Shown here: positions 58,401 to 64,000 of the stretch, piece after piece
How positions within the stretch are numbered: position 1 is the first letter of the stretch
Layout of the letters: the number at the start of each line of letters is the position of its first letter
NCBI GenBank assembly: GCA_001487125.1
Contig: LN913012.1
Location: forward strand, 372,001-436,000
Origin: Gabonibacter massiliensis
Lineage (GTDB): Bacteria; Bacteroidota; Bacteroidia; Bacteroidales; Marinifilaceae
DNA: 64,000 bases
Reading direction: 5' to 3'
Program-made: the position numbers and the translations under genes
The notes under the pieces: model-generated
Databases searched by the model: none
What the model was told of the DNA's origin: nothing
What the model saw: only the letters and a program-made list of their open reading frames with translations

Positions 58401-58935
58401 TGCGAGCGGAGATTATGATATACAGCCGAAGGATATGTATTATTTGGGATCGGCTTTGCCCTTAGTGTATGGTGGGTGGGTAAACGAGTTGACCTATAAA
58501 GATTTCGATCTGAATATTTTATTCAATTATTCCTTGGGGCGCAAGATGATCAATATGCGAAATGTTTCTTTGTCTGGTACGGATGGACCCGTGTTTGCGG
58601 ATGTAAGGAAACTGACTTTCTGGCAGAAAGAAGGAGATCAAACGGATATGCCGGCGATAGGTCGTCCGTATTATCCCCAGGTACGTTCTAAAATAGAGCA
58701 GGTAAATTTGTTTAGTTTGAAACAGTTGACCATAGGATATAATATGCCTAAAAAAGTGATGAAAAAGATCGGTTTTTCCGGGGCCCGCTTTTTTGCTACC
58801 GGCGAAAATCTGTTCTATTGGAGTAATTACTCCGGGGGGAATCCGGAAGTGGTGGATATTTATAGCGGATTGGATGGCGGGACGGCTTATCCTTTACCTC
58901 GAAAATGGACTTTAGGTTTAACGCTTAATTTTTAA
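55429..58935 (+). CDS. SusC/RagA TonB-dependent outer-membrane transporter with STN domain
   Basis: The protein has 1168 residues. The signal peptide sits after a short N-terminal tail (core LSLILMVWLTISTSAAVYSQ). The STN domain (about 50-115) contains LDVKSSTLIEVLTRIKDQTG. A carboxypeptidase-like beta domain (130-210; GRWVRDKKEEFLPGVTVRLLG-like start) is followed by the plug (215-340; NMLQGRLAGVNIIQQSGAPG, PLWVVDGVPM), then a large beta-barrel ending in LGLTLNF. The STN domain shows that it signals to FecR. It imports an unknown large nutrient with the SusD protein just behind it (3-base gap). Confidence 0.95.
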   Translation: MNDKFMKKNLPDRWKLPAKWKKTILVMKLSLILMVWLTISTSAAVYSQHETVTLDVKSSTLIEVLTRIKDQTGVRILYNVSGLRGITCKDIVLKDVPVEDALRRVLSGTAFDYEQIEGVFVIKAVAKDEKKSVTIRGWVRDKKEEFLPGVTVRLLGTSLGTSTDTKGWFAITLPVLKGTLEFSFIGYKKQKVDFTEKTDTLRVVMEEDVAALEEVVVRAYGTQNKREVIGAISSVKAEEMKELPTASIVNMLQGRLAGVNIIQQSGAPGSASVIAVRGFNSLLVDGASDGQPLWVVDGVPMHSFVSPVTGTNTLADLDPAMIESVEVLKDAAAASIYGSRAGNGVILITTKKGKAGTTKFAANISYSVSQVQEYPLQIGGRMERWFRNQVMRNRLATGYDWNKQLTYYPSSYESVYLSGGTYDGWWVDGRPDLLGNPVLQDSLNPFYNNSTNWWKHIFRTAKVVNANLQVSGGSERFQYMIGAGWYDEKGIMLNSDYARANMLINLQTQPTKKIRVDARVMLSYVDRSISRDDGMGGTRRYEGITVDPSKQSTTLPNDGLAEDELLKNINLQRDRTDDYRAMASMLVQYNVWKGITLSASGSVDYAQGNKNQFKPSVLNPGEKENISDGSIGRAVRLETEELLHWRESINETHNFDLLIGLNVNKEQQFLIAGFGKRGSSDKIYYYSPPYNPIFNYGTETNPDWRATTSYNSDFREKTMVSYFGRLGYHYKQRYLVEIGFRRDGSSTFGENHRWANFPSFALGWAFSEEPFMRWAYWLNWGKLRGSYGTSGQIFTSEYMAYGLFVAGASFNGNPSVIQSKPVSPNLTWEKSSQYNIGLDLDMFDYRLSVKMDYYFKYTSSLLYKVILPGTLWGAEDRDENAMEVSNEGIELELLAHILRSSKLGWRMKLNVSRDWSRLEKTYTGKDIGGGFNGFVIGRPLGSIYAFNDTGYYQNEGEVPVYTDIKGNKLFLGGVGAYTGVSGLLGTQRISDASGDYDIQPKDMYYLGSALPLVYGGWVNELTYKDFDLNILFNYSLGRKMINMRNVSLSGTDGPVFADVRKLTFWQKEGDQTDMPAIGRPYYPQVRSKIEQVNLFSLKQLTIGYNMPKKVMKKIGFSGARFFATGENLFYWSNYSGGNPEVVDIYSGLDGGTAYPLPRKWTLGLTLNF

Positions 58936-58938
58936 TAC

Positions 58939-60684
58939 ATGATGAAAAAATACATAGGGATCGGATTGATCGTGCTCTCTTGCTGTTGGGGGTGCACGGG
59001 GATGTTAGACGTGAGACCGGAAAATTCCGTCACCTTCAACAATTATTTTGATTCGGAACAGGATGCTGAATTTTTGTTAAATGCCCTGATGGATCAGGTA
59101 AGAACCTGTTTGCTAGGTGGTCCCGGATTTCATGCGGTTGCGGGAGCTATTATGGATACTACCAGTTTCCCGGATTATTACAATGCTTTGAATTTGCGTC
59201 CGGATACTTATAAAAATTCTGTATGGACTCCTTTTTACTACGCGATTGATAAGGCGGATTTAATACTGAATAACGCACATCGTTTCCCGTTTTCTCAAGA
59301 TAAATTAAAACCTTATTTGTTACAATGCTATTTTGCGAAAGCACTCTGTTATTTTTTTCTGGCACGGGATTGGGGTGAGGTGCCTATTATCATGGGAGAA
59401 AAATATACTCCGTTGGCTAAAAGTTCTGTTGCGGAGGTACTGAAGGAAGCCGAAGAGTTAGCGTTGAAAGCCATGGATTTACCGATTTTTGAAGAGTTGA
59501 AGGATTATGCCGGAAATTCCCGTACTTTGAAACAATATGGATCGAAAGGAGCTGTCGCCGCTTTATTGGCTCATATTTGTGCCTGGCGGGCAGGAGTTTT
59601 AAACGAACCTGAATATTGGGAAAAAGCGGAAGAGTATTGTTCCATGATCATTGACGGAAAGGTTGGTTTTTATGACTTGGAGTCGAATCCCGAACTCGTG
59701 GCGGAGAGAACGATGTATCGCAACAGCAAAGAGAGTATTTTTGAGATATTCCGTTCCGTACAGGAAGGAATCAACCGTGCTCCTTATTTCGGTACGCAGT
59801 ATGTCGGTTGGCCGGTTCGTTTGGATCGGGAGACTGAACCGAATTGGGTTTTTTATGCGGAAATTTTTAAAACGACCGTGAACGATATGTATGATTGGGA
59901 AGATTTACGCCGTGATAGTTGGTTTTGGGCATTGGATGCGGATACGATTTATTTGAAACGTGTTGACGGCAAAATCGAAGCACATTATTCCGGGGAAGGA
60001 GACGTGAACGAAAAACCTTTCTTTAAAATTAACTTGGCTTCGTTAGGAGGGAAATACCGGGTGCTTGCCCGGGCTTCGGATACGATTGGAGGTTCGCAAG
60101 ATTCAACGGATTGGCCGGATTGGCCCCAGGATTCGATACCGAACGATACCTCTTCCACGGATACCTTGCCGTCCGATATCATTCGATTATATGACAACAG
60201 AATGATCGAAAAGGCATTCGTAAACAAATTTCGTACTCCCTATTACAAACAGAATGATTATGAGGCCGAACCAATATTCAGCGGGTTAGATATGAATAAG
60301 GTAATCTGGAGATTGGCTGATATCATATTGTTAAGGGCTGAATGTAGGGCTCGGCAGGGAAAATCCGGTGCGGTCGAGGATTTGAACCGGATACGAGAAC
60401 GGGCATACGGAAATCGAAATCACGACTATTCGCTTGCGGAAGGAGATTTGCAATATGCTGTTTTCAAAGAGCGGGAAAAAGAGCTGATTTTTGAGGATCA
60501 TCGCTATTATGATGCGGTGCGAAACGGTTGGGATTACGTTCGGCGGGAGTTATCAGGAACGTATAGAAGGTTGACGGATGAAGAGTTGAAAGACGGCGCA
60601 CTTTATTATCCCGTGTTTGGCGGAGCTTTCGTGAACAATAATTTGATGCGACAGAATACGTACTGGAATAAATTGATACAGTAA
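58939..60684 (+). CDS. SusD/RagB nutrient-binding lipoprotein
   Basis: The 581-residue surface lipoprotein has the signal MMKKYIGIGLIVLSCCWGC (Cys19 in WGC). An N-terminal SusD-like region (LDVRPENSVTFNNYFDSEQDAE) and TPR-type helices follow, including KALCYFFLARDWGEVPI. The C-terminal RagB domain (IIRLYDNRMIEKAFVNK, VIWRLADIILLRAECRARQGK, FKEREKELIFEDHRYYDAVR) is standard. Between them, residues about 384-412 form a low-complexity Asp/Ser/Pro/Trp stretch. SusD caps the SusC pore and binds the ligand. Confidence 0.93.
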   Translation: MMKKYIGIGLIVLSCCWGCTGMLDVRPENSVTFNNYFDSEQDAEFLLNALMDQVRTCLLGGPGFHAVAGAIMDTTSFPDYYNALNLRPDTYKNSVWTPFYYAIDKADLILNNAHRFPFSQDKLKPYLLQCYFAKALCYFFLARDWGEVPIIMGEKYTPLAKSSVAEVLKEAEELALKAMDLPIFEELKDYAGNSRTLKQYGSKGAVAALLAHICAWRAGVLNEPEYWEKAEEYCSMIIDGKVGFYDLESNPELVAERTMYRNSKESIFEIFRSVQEGINRAPYFGTQYVGWPVRLDRETEPNWVFYAEIFKTTVNDMYDWEDLRRDSWFWALDADTIYLKRVDGKIEAHYSGEGDVNEKPFFKINLASLGGKYRVLARASDTIGGSQDSTDWPDWPQDSIPNDTSSTDTLPSDIIRLYDNRMIEKAFVNKFRTPYYKQNDYEAEPIFSGLDMNKVIWRLADIILLRAECRARQGKSGAVEDLNRIRERAYGNRNHDYSLAEGDLQYAVFKEREKELIFEDHRYYDAVRNGWDYVRRELSGTYRRLTDEELKDGALYYPVFGGAFVNNNLMRQNTYWNKLIQ

Positions 60685-60690
60685 TAAATT

Positions 60691-61329
60691 ATGAAAAAGA
60701 TATATCGTTTGTTAGGATTAATAAGTGTTGTTATATTGATGGCCTCCTGCCTGAAGGATAATTATATCGACACGGGATTGAGTAACGGGCGTTTTAACGG
60801 AAGCCTGTTGGAGTATATGGAAGCGAATGCTTATGATTGGGATTCCACAGTACTTTTAGTTCGTCGTGCAGGACCTCGTGTGGTTCGTATTTTCGAGGGA
60901 AAAGACCCTGAGTTTCCGGAGATTACTTTTTTAGGTCCGACCAATCACTCCGTTCGCCGGTATTTAATACAAAATGGGTATGAGCAGATATCCGATTTGG
61001 ATCCGCAATGGTGTGAAGACGTGTTATTAAAGCATTTGCTTAAGGGAAAGATCTATTTGGACGATATTCCGGCGGGACGTCCCACGGAGCGGGGAGAACC
61101 TATAGGAGTTGGAACCGGAGGAGAGGATTACACAACGCTAAGCGGCCAGACCGTGTGGTTGTTTACGATCCGTGGTACGTATGGCGGTTTGCCGGAAAAA
61201 GGAGCGAAGCAGATACAGGGATTCACGATTTACAGTTGGAAACGTATTTTTATAGCCTCCAGCAATATAGAACCGGATCATTGCGTGGTGCACTCTCTTT
61301 ATTACGGTTTTACTTTAGGAGATATGTAA
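60691..61329 (+). CDS. FAS1 (fasciclin)-like lipoprotein
   Basis: The 212-residue lipoprotein starts 6 bases after susD. The signal MKKIYRLLGLISVVILMASC ends in lipobox MASC. The rest resembles a FAS1 domain: GSLLEYMEANAYDWDST, then ITFLGPTNHSVRRYL, and LLKHLLKGKIYLDDI (the usual HHxxxG-like turn is LLKHLLKG). FAS1 domains mediate binding, often to other proteins or carbohydrate at the surface. In this locus it may be an accessory ligand-binding subunit of the SusCD complex (inference). Confidence 0.75.
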   Translation: MKKIYRLLGLISVVILMASCLKDNYIDTGLSNGRFNGSLLEYMEANAYDWDSTVLLVRRAGPRVVRIFEGKDPEFPEITFLGPTNHSVRRYLIQNGYEQISDLDPQWCEDVLLKHLLKGKIYLDDIPAGRPTERGEPIGVGTGGEDYTTLSGQTVWLFTIRGTYGGLPEKGAKQIQGFTIYSWKRIFIASSNIEPDHCVVHSLYYGFTLGDM

Positions 61330-61353
61330 TTTTAATTTAAATGGAAAAGAGAT

Positions 61354-61782
61354 ATGAAGATGAAGTTAATCATAGGGAGTGCCTTGTTGCTCCTGGCATG
61401 CAGTTGTCACCAGAAAACAATCGGCTACCTTCTAACGGAAGATGCCGGATATCTTCCGGATACCATGGTGATCCGCAAAACATTGGACCCGAAATTGGAT
61501 TCTATTCGTATTGAAAGTCGGGCTCCTTGGGTTAGTTTGGCTATGCAGGGGTACGAGGGTACCGAGTTGATCGTTTTTTCGATCGAGAACATCACTTCGA
61601 CAACTGGAGAGGAAGCTATCCGTTATTTTAAAGAAAATTTGTCGATCCGGGGAGCCGGTACGATGCTATTTCCTATCGATAATGATGCTGTTCCGGGGCG
61701 TTACGTGATTTCCATACGGTTGACCAATCCCGGTTATACTCAGGTGGTAAATAATGCTTTTACCTTTGTCGTCGAGCCTTAA
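61354..61782 (+). CDS. Small surface lipoprotein, DUF4843-like
   Basis: The 142-residue lipoprotein has a signal of about 18 residues (MKMKLIIGSALLLLACSC; Cys in LACSC). The mature part is beta-rich with segments TMVIRKTLDPKLDSIRI and YVISIRLTNPGYTQVVNNAF, an immunoglobulin-like style. It resembles DUF4843-type proteins of SusCD loci in Odoribacteraceae by size and position; I am not certain of the family. It starts 24 bases after the FAS1 gene. A strong hairpin follows before the thioredoxin gene. Confidence 0.55.
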   Translation: MKMKLIIGSALLLLACSCHQKTIGYLLTEDAGYLPDTMVIRKTLDPKLDSIRIESRAPWVSLAMQGYEGTELIVFSIENITSTTGEEAIRYFKENLSIRGAGTMLFPIDNDAVPGRYVISIRLTNPGYTQVVNNAFTFVVEP

Positions 61783-61800
61783 TGTTTTGAATACTAATCG

Positions 61801-61837
61801 TATGATGCTGTCTGTAAAATCGACGGACAGCATCATA
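61801..61837 (+). other. Intra-operon 12-bp hairpin before thioredoxin gene
   Basis: TATGATGCTGTC (61801-61812) pairs with GACAGCATCATA (61826-61837), with a 13-base loop. No T-run follows. It could reduce read-through or stabilise the upstream mRNA of the SusCD operon. Confidence 0.55.
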
Positions 61838-61856
61838 TACGCTAAAAAACAAAAGA

Positions 61857-63128
61857 ATGAAATGGATAAGATGTTATTTGACAGCGGTAGTTGTTTTTCT
61901 GGCCGTATCAACCTTCGGGCAAGGTATTGAATTTATAGATGGAGGATTGGATGCTGCTTTAATAAAGGCCCAAAAAGAAAATAAGGCCATTTTTGTCGAT
62001 TTTATGGCAACCTGGTGTGGCCCGTGTAAGCAGTTGTCTGTCGAGGTGTTCCCGGATAAGAAATTGGGTGATTATTTCAATACCCGTTTCGTTTCCTGTA
62101 AAGTAGATGTAGATAAAGAGGAAGAGTTGGCTAAAAAATACAAGATCACGGGGATGCCGACTATGGTTTTTCTGGATAAAGAAGGTAACGAGTTAAAACG
62201 GGTGATGGGATTGATACCGGCAACTCGTTTGTTGCATGATGCAAAGGTGACCCTGGGAGAAGCTCCTGTTTTTGAAGCCTTGTGGGAACAGTATAAAAAG
62301 AACAAAAGCGATCTGACCGTTCAACAATCCATTTTGTTGGAAGCTCCGGATTTTGTAAGGGGGAAGCAAGGAAAAGAGGCCGAATTATGGAAAAGTCGGG
62401 TGGAAAAGTTGTTTTATTCCTATGTAAAAGTTAAAGATCCTGTTGATTTGATTAATACCGAAGATTTCAGGATTATGACCGCCTACAATCAAAAGATCGA
62501 AAAAAATAATACCGTTTTCAAGCTTATCGTAAAACATATGGAGGAGTTTAAGGCTGTAATCCCCTTGGAGATATTGGCTAACTATATCGTGACTTACGAA
62601 AGTTCTTTAATCAATGAACTGGCCATGAAAGGAGATTTGGGGTATAAAGAGGAGATTGATCGGGTAAACGGAGATCTGAAATCGGTTTTTGATCTGGTAA
62701 AAACTCGTAAGATTCCGGTATATGACGTATTGACGAGCGAGGCCGATGCCCTCTACCAGATTTATGCTAAAAAAGACCCGGATGCTTACGTGAAAATTAA
62801 AGATGCTTTTTTGGAACGTATGGGGGAGGATGCCGGTCCGAACGAATACTACGGAACGGTGATGAATCTGATGGGGCCTACGCGAGGGAGAATTACCAAA
62901 AATGCAGCCGGACAATGTATCCAATGGTTACAAAAATTGTTAGGTTATAAACTTGCGCCGGATAACCAGGGACAGGTGATTACCACTATGGGGGATTGTT
63001 ACCTTATACTGAAAGATAAAGAAAAGGCGAAAGAGTGTTACAAGCAAGCCTATCTTTTAGCCATTCAATTGAAGAGCCCTCAGATGCAAGCGTTTATAAA
63101 GAATAAATTGGCAGCGATTGACGATTAA
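61857..63128 (+). CDS. Exported thioredoxin-fold protein with TPR-like tail
   Basis: The protein has 423 residues. The signal peptide is MKWIRCYLTAVVVFLAVSTFG. A thioredoxin domain (about 25-145) has the active site FMATWCGPCKQLSVEVF and the cis-proline segment ITGMPTMVF. A long helical region follows (150-423), ending in TPR-like helices (CYLILKDKEKAKECYKQAYLLAI). It should be periplasmic and act in disulfide reduction, possibly on cysteines of the uptake proteins (inference). It is the last gene of the SusCD run, followed by a terminator. Confidence 0.85.
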   Translation: MKWIRCYLTAVVVFLAVSTFGQGIEFIDGGLDAALIKAQKENKAIFVDFMATWCGPCKQLSVEVFPDKKLGDYFNTRFVSCKVDVDKEEELAKKYKITGMPTMVFLDKEGNELKRVMGLIPATRLLHDAKVTLGEAPVFEALWEQYKKNKSDLTVQQSILLEAPDFVRGKQGKEAELWKSRVEKLFYSYVKVKDPVDLINTEDFRIMTAYNQKIEKNNTVFKLIVKHMEEFKAVIPLEILANYIVTYESSLINELAMKGDLGYKEEIDRVNGDLKSVFDLVKTRKIPVYDVLTSEADALYQIYAKKDPDAYVKIKDAFLERMGEDAGPNEYYGTVMNLMGPTRGRITKNAAGQCIQWLQKLLGYKLAPDNQGQVITTMGDCYLILKDKEKAKECYKQAYLLAIQLKSPQMQAFIKNKLAAIDD

Positions 63129-63241
63129 AGAATGAAGAGATGTTGTGATTAAAGGATTTAGTGATAAGAGATTAGATTATATATCTGATTGATTTTTAAT
63201 TATTTGTAAATAAAAGAGTTATGGTGTGTTTTTGTTGGTTA

Positions 63242-63272
63242 GTGTCTTCTCTTTACGAGAAGGCACTTTCTT
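63242..63272 (+). terminator. Terminator closing the SusCD operon
   Basis: GTGTCTTCTC (63242-63251) pairs with GAGAAGGCAC (63257-63266), with one G-U pair and a 5-base loop; TTTCTT follows. Confidence 0.75.
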
Positions 63273-63275
63273 ATT

Positions 63276-63302
63276 AGCACTTGGGGACGGGGTAAAAGTG
63301 CT
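63276..63302 (+). other. Second small hairpin after the SusCD operon
   Basis: AGCACTT (63276-63282) pairs with AAGTGCT (63296-63302); the loop is G-rich (GGGGACGGGG). ATTTTG follows. It may be a back-up terminator. Confidence 0.45.
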
Positions 63303-63429
63303 ATTTTGATGTTTCGATTATACAATAATGATTGTAAGTTCTGAATCATAAATTATACGATGATTGAACTTGACGTGAGTGAGATTCGTAAAAATAAAAT
63401 ATCTTTGTTCGGAACAAATTCGGATAAAG

Positions 63430-64000
63430 ATGAATTTATTTCTAATGTTATCGGTTATGCTTGTTTTATTTACTCCCGTTGTTTCCTGTTCTTCCGCATC
63501 GAAAGGTTTTACTTCCTTATCAGAAGAACAGAAAGAGGTATTGGCATATCTGCCCCGTGATATTGTTATTTCACATCGTGGTACGACCTATTGGGCCCCG
63601 GAAGAGACGGAGGCAGCCATGCGTTGGGCCCGGAATACGGGAGGTGACTATTTGGAGTGTGATATACAACGGACAAAAGACGGGTATTTGTTAGCCTTGC
63701 ACGATGAAGATTTGCAACGGACAACGGATGTAGCCGAAAAATTCCCGGAGCGGAAAGATGCTCCGGTGTCTGAATTTACCTTAGAGGAGTTATTGACGCT
63801 GGATGCGGGGAGCTGGTTTAATAAGGCCTGTCCGGAACGGGCAAGAAAAGGTTTTTCCGGATTGGATATCTTAACCTTGGAAGATGTAATCCGTATTGCG
63901 GAGGGGAATCGAATTTTGCGGGATTCGACCGGGAAGCGTCTTTACCGGAAAGAAAATGGAAAAATTATCATGCAGTACGAGAAAGATCCGGCAGATAACG
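63430..64000 (+). CDS. Glycerophosphodiester phosphodiesterase lipoprotein, N-terminal part
   Basis: The gene is cut by the right edge; 190 residues are visible from the ATG at 63430. The signal MNLFLMLSVMLVLFTPVVSC has a lipobox VVSC. The GDPD fold is clear: IVISHRGTTYWAPEET (HRG with the catalytic histidine), YLECDIQRTKDGYLLALHDE (E-x-D metal ligands and the second histidine) and LQRTTD. It releases glycerol-3-phosphate from phospholipid-derived diesters at the cell surface. A -7 box lies at 63400-63407. A frame beginning at 63360 overlaps it but has no homology. Confidence 0.9.
   Translation, partial: MNLFLMLSVMLVLFTPVVSCSSASKGFTSLSEEQKEVLAYLPRDIVISHRGTTYWAPEETEAAMRWARNTGGDYLECDIQRTKDGYLLALHDEDLQRTTDVAEKFPERKDAPVSEFTLEELLTLDAGSWFNKACPERARKGFSGLDILTLEDVIRIAEGNRILRDSTGKRLYRKENGKIIMQYEKDPADN

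Larger units (their letters stand above)
63129..63429. other. Intergenic region, two hairpins and a promoter box
   Basis: This 301-base gap has no gene. It holds the terminator at 63242-63272, a second small hairpin (63276-63302) and a -7 box TATCTTTG (63400-63407) just before the next ATG. Otherwise nothing is evident. Confidence 0.5.

Noticed and set aside
63360-63560. A 66-codon frame overlapping the start of the GDPD gene
   Set aside because: It overlaps the signal peptide of a well-supported GDPD lipoprotein in another frame and covers its promoter box.

Overview
This window looks like the chromosome of a strictly anaerobic gut-type member of the Bacteroidales. The evidence is a SusC/SusD pair behind an ECF sigma factor and a FecR anti-sigma factor, many -7 boxes of the Bacteroidetes form TAnnTTTG, starts without clear Shine-Dalgarno sequences, and Gld-type ABC transporter genes. 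Anaerobic or iron-sulfur enzymes also fit (ThiH, class I fumarase, rubredoxin). The family Odoribacteraceae (Odoribacter/Butyricimonas) is my best guess, but that is inference. There is no sign of a phage, insertion sequence, integrase or CRISPR array. Most of the window reads as stable core genome, with one accessory-looking nutrient-uptake locus at the right end.

Layout, left to right. 1-7.9 kb: the end of a large metzincin-type metalloprotease, then an ABC ATPase and two tandem copies of a GldF-GldG-like permease fusion. 8-14.2 kb: a minus-strand thiamine operon (thiS-thiC-triple fusion-thiG-thiH) under a TPP riboswitch. 14.3-26.4 kb: envelope and housekeeping genes, namely a lipocalin-like lipoprotein, an exported DUF4468/flavin-reductase-like fusion, an AI-2E family permease, htpG, a DUF308 protein, upp, secA, lgt, a guanine-deaminase-like gene and a small BFD-like iron-sulfur protein. 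26.5-32.2 kb: a compact minus-strand operon (rsfS-ftsH-DUF2007-cdsA-psd-panB-rluA type).

32.5-35.8 kb: a plus-strand run (class V aminotransferase, DUF2752, CCC-motif protein, pRiA4b-like protein, miaA). 36-45 kb: individually transcribed genes (EamA exporter, ALDH3-type dehydrogenase plus rubredoxin, class I fumarase, M48 protease plus cinA, Crp/Fnr regulator, SugE/Gdx-like exporter, tpx) and a tRNA-Arg(UCU). 45.3-52.6 kb: a flavoprotein, a MATE exporter behind a structured leader with a terminator-like hairpin, a large hybrid two-component protein with a solute-binding-like sensor, and an MFS exporter.

52.6-64 kb: a DUF1573 lipoprotein, then the uptake locus. It runs ECF sigma - FecR - SusC (with STN domain) - SusD - FAS1-like lipoprotein - small lipoprotein - exported thioredoxin protein, followed by a glycerophosphodiesterase lipoprotein cut by the window end. 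No glycan-degrading enzyme is visible in this locus, so its substrate is open.

The most unusual items are the tandem GldFG-like fusions with one ATPase, the three-domain ThiE-like/ThiD/ThiE protein, the structured leader of the MATE gene, a sigma-54-like site before htpG, and the SusCD locus carrying FAS1 and thioredoxin partners. No repeat-based or clearly new mobile or defence system was found.
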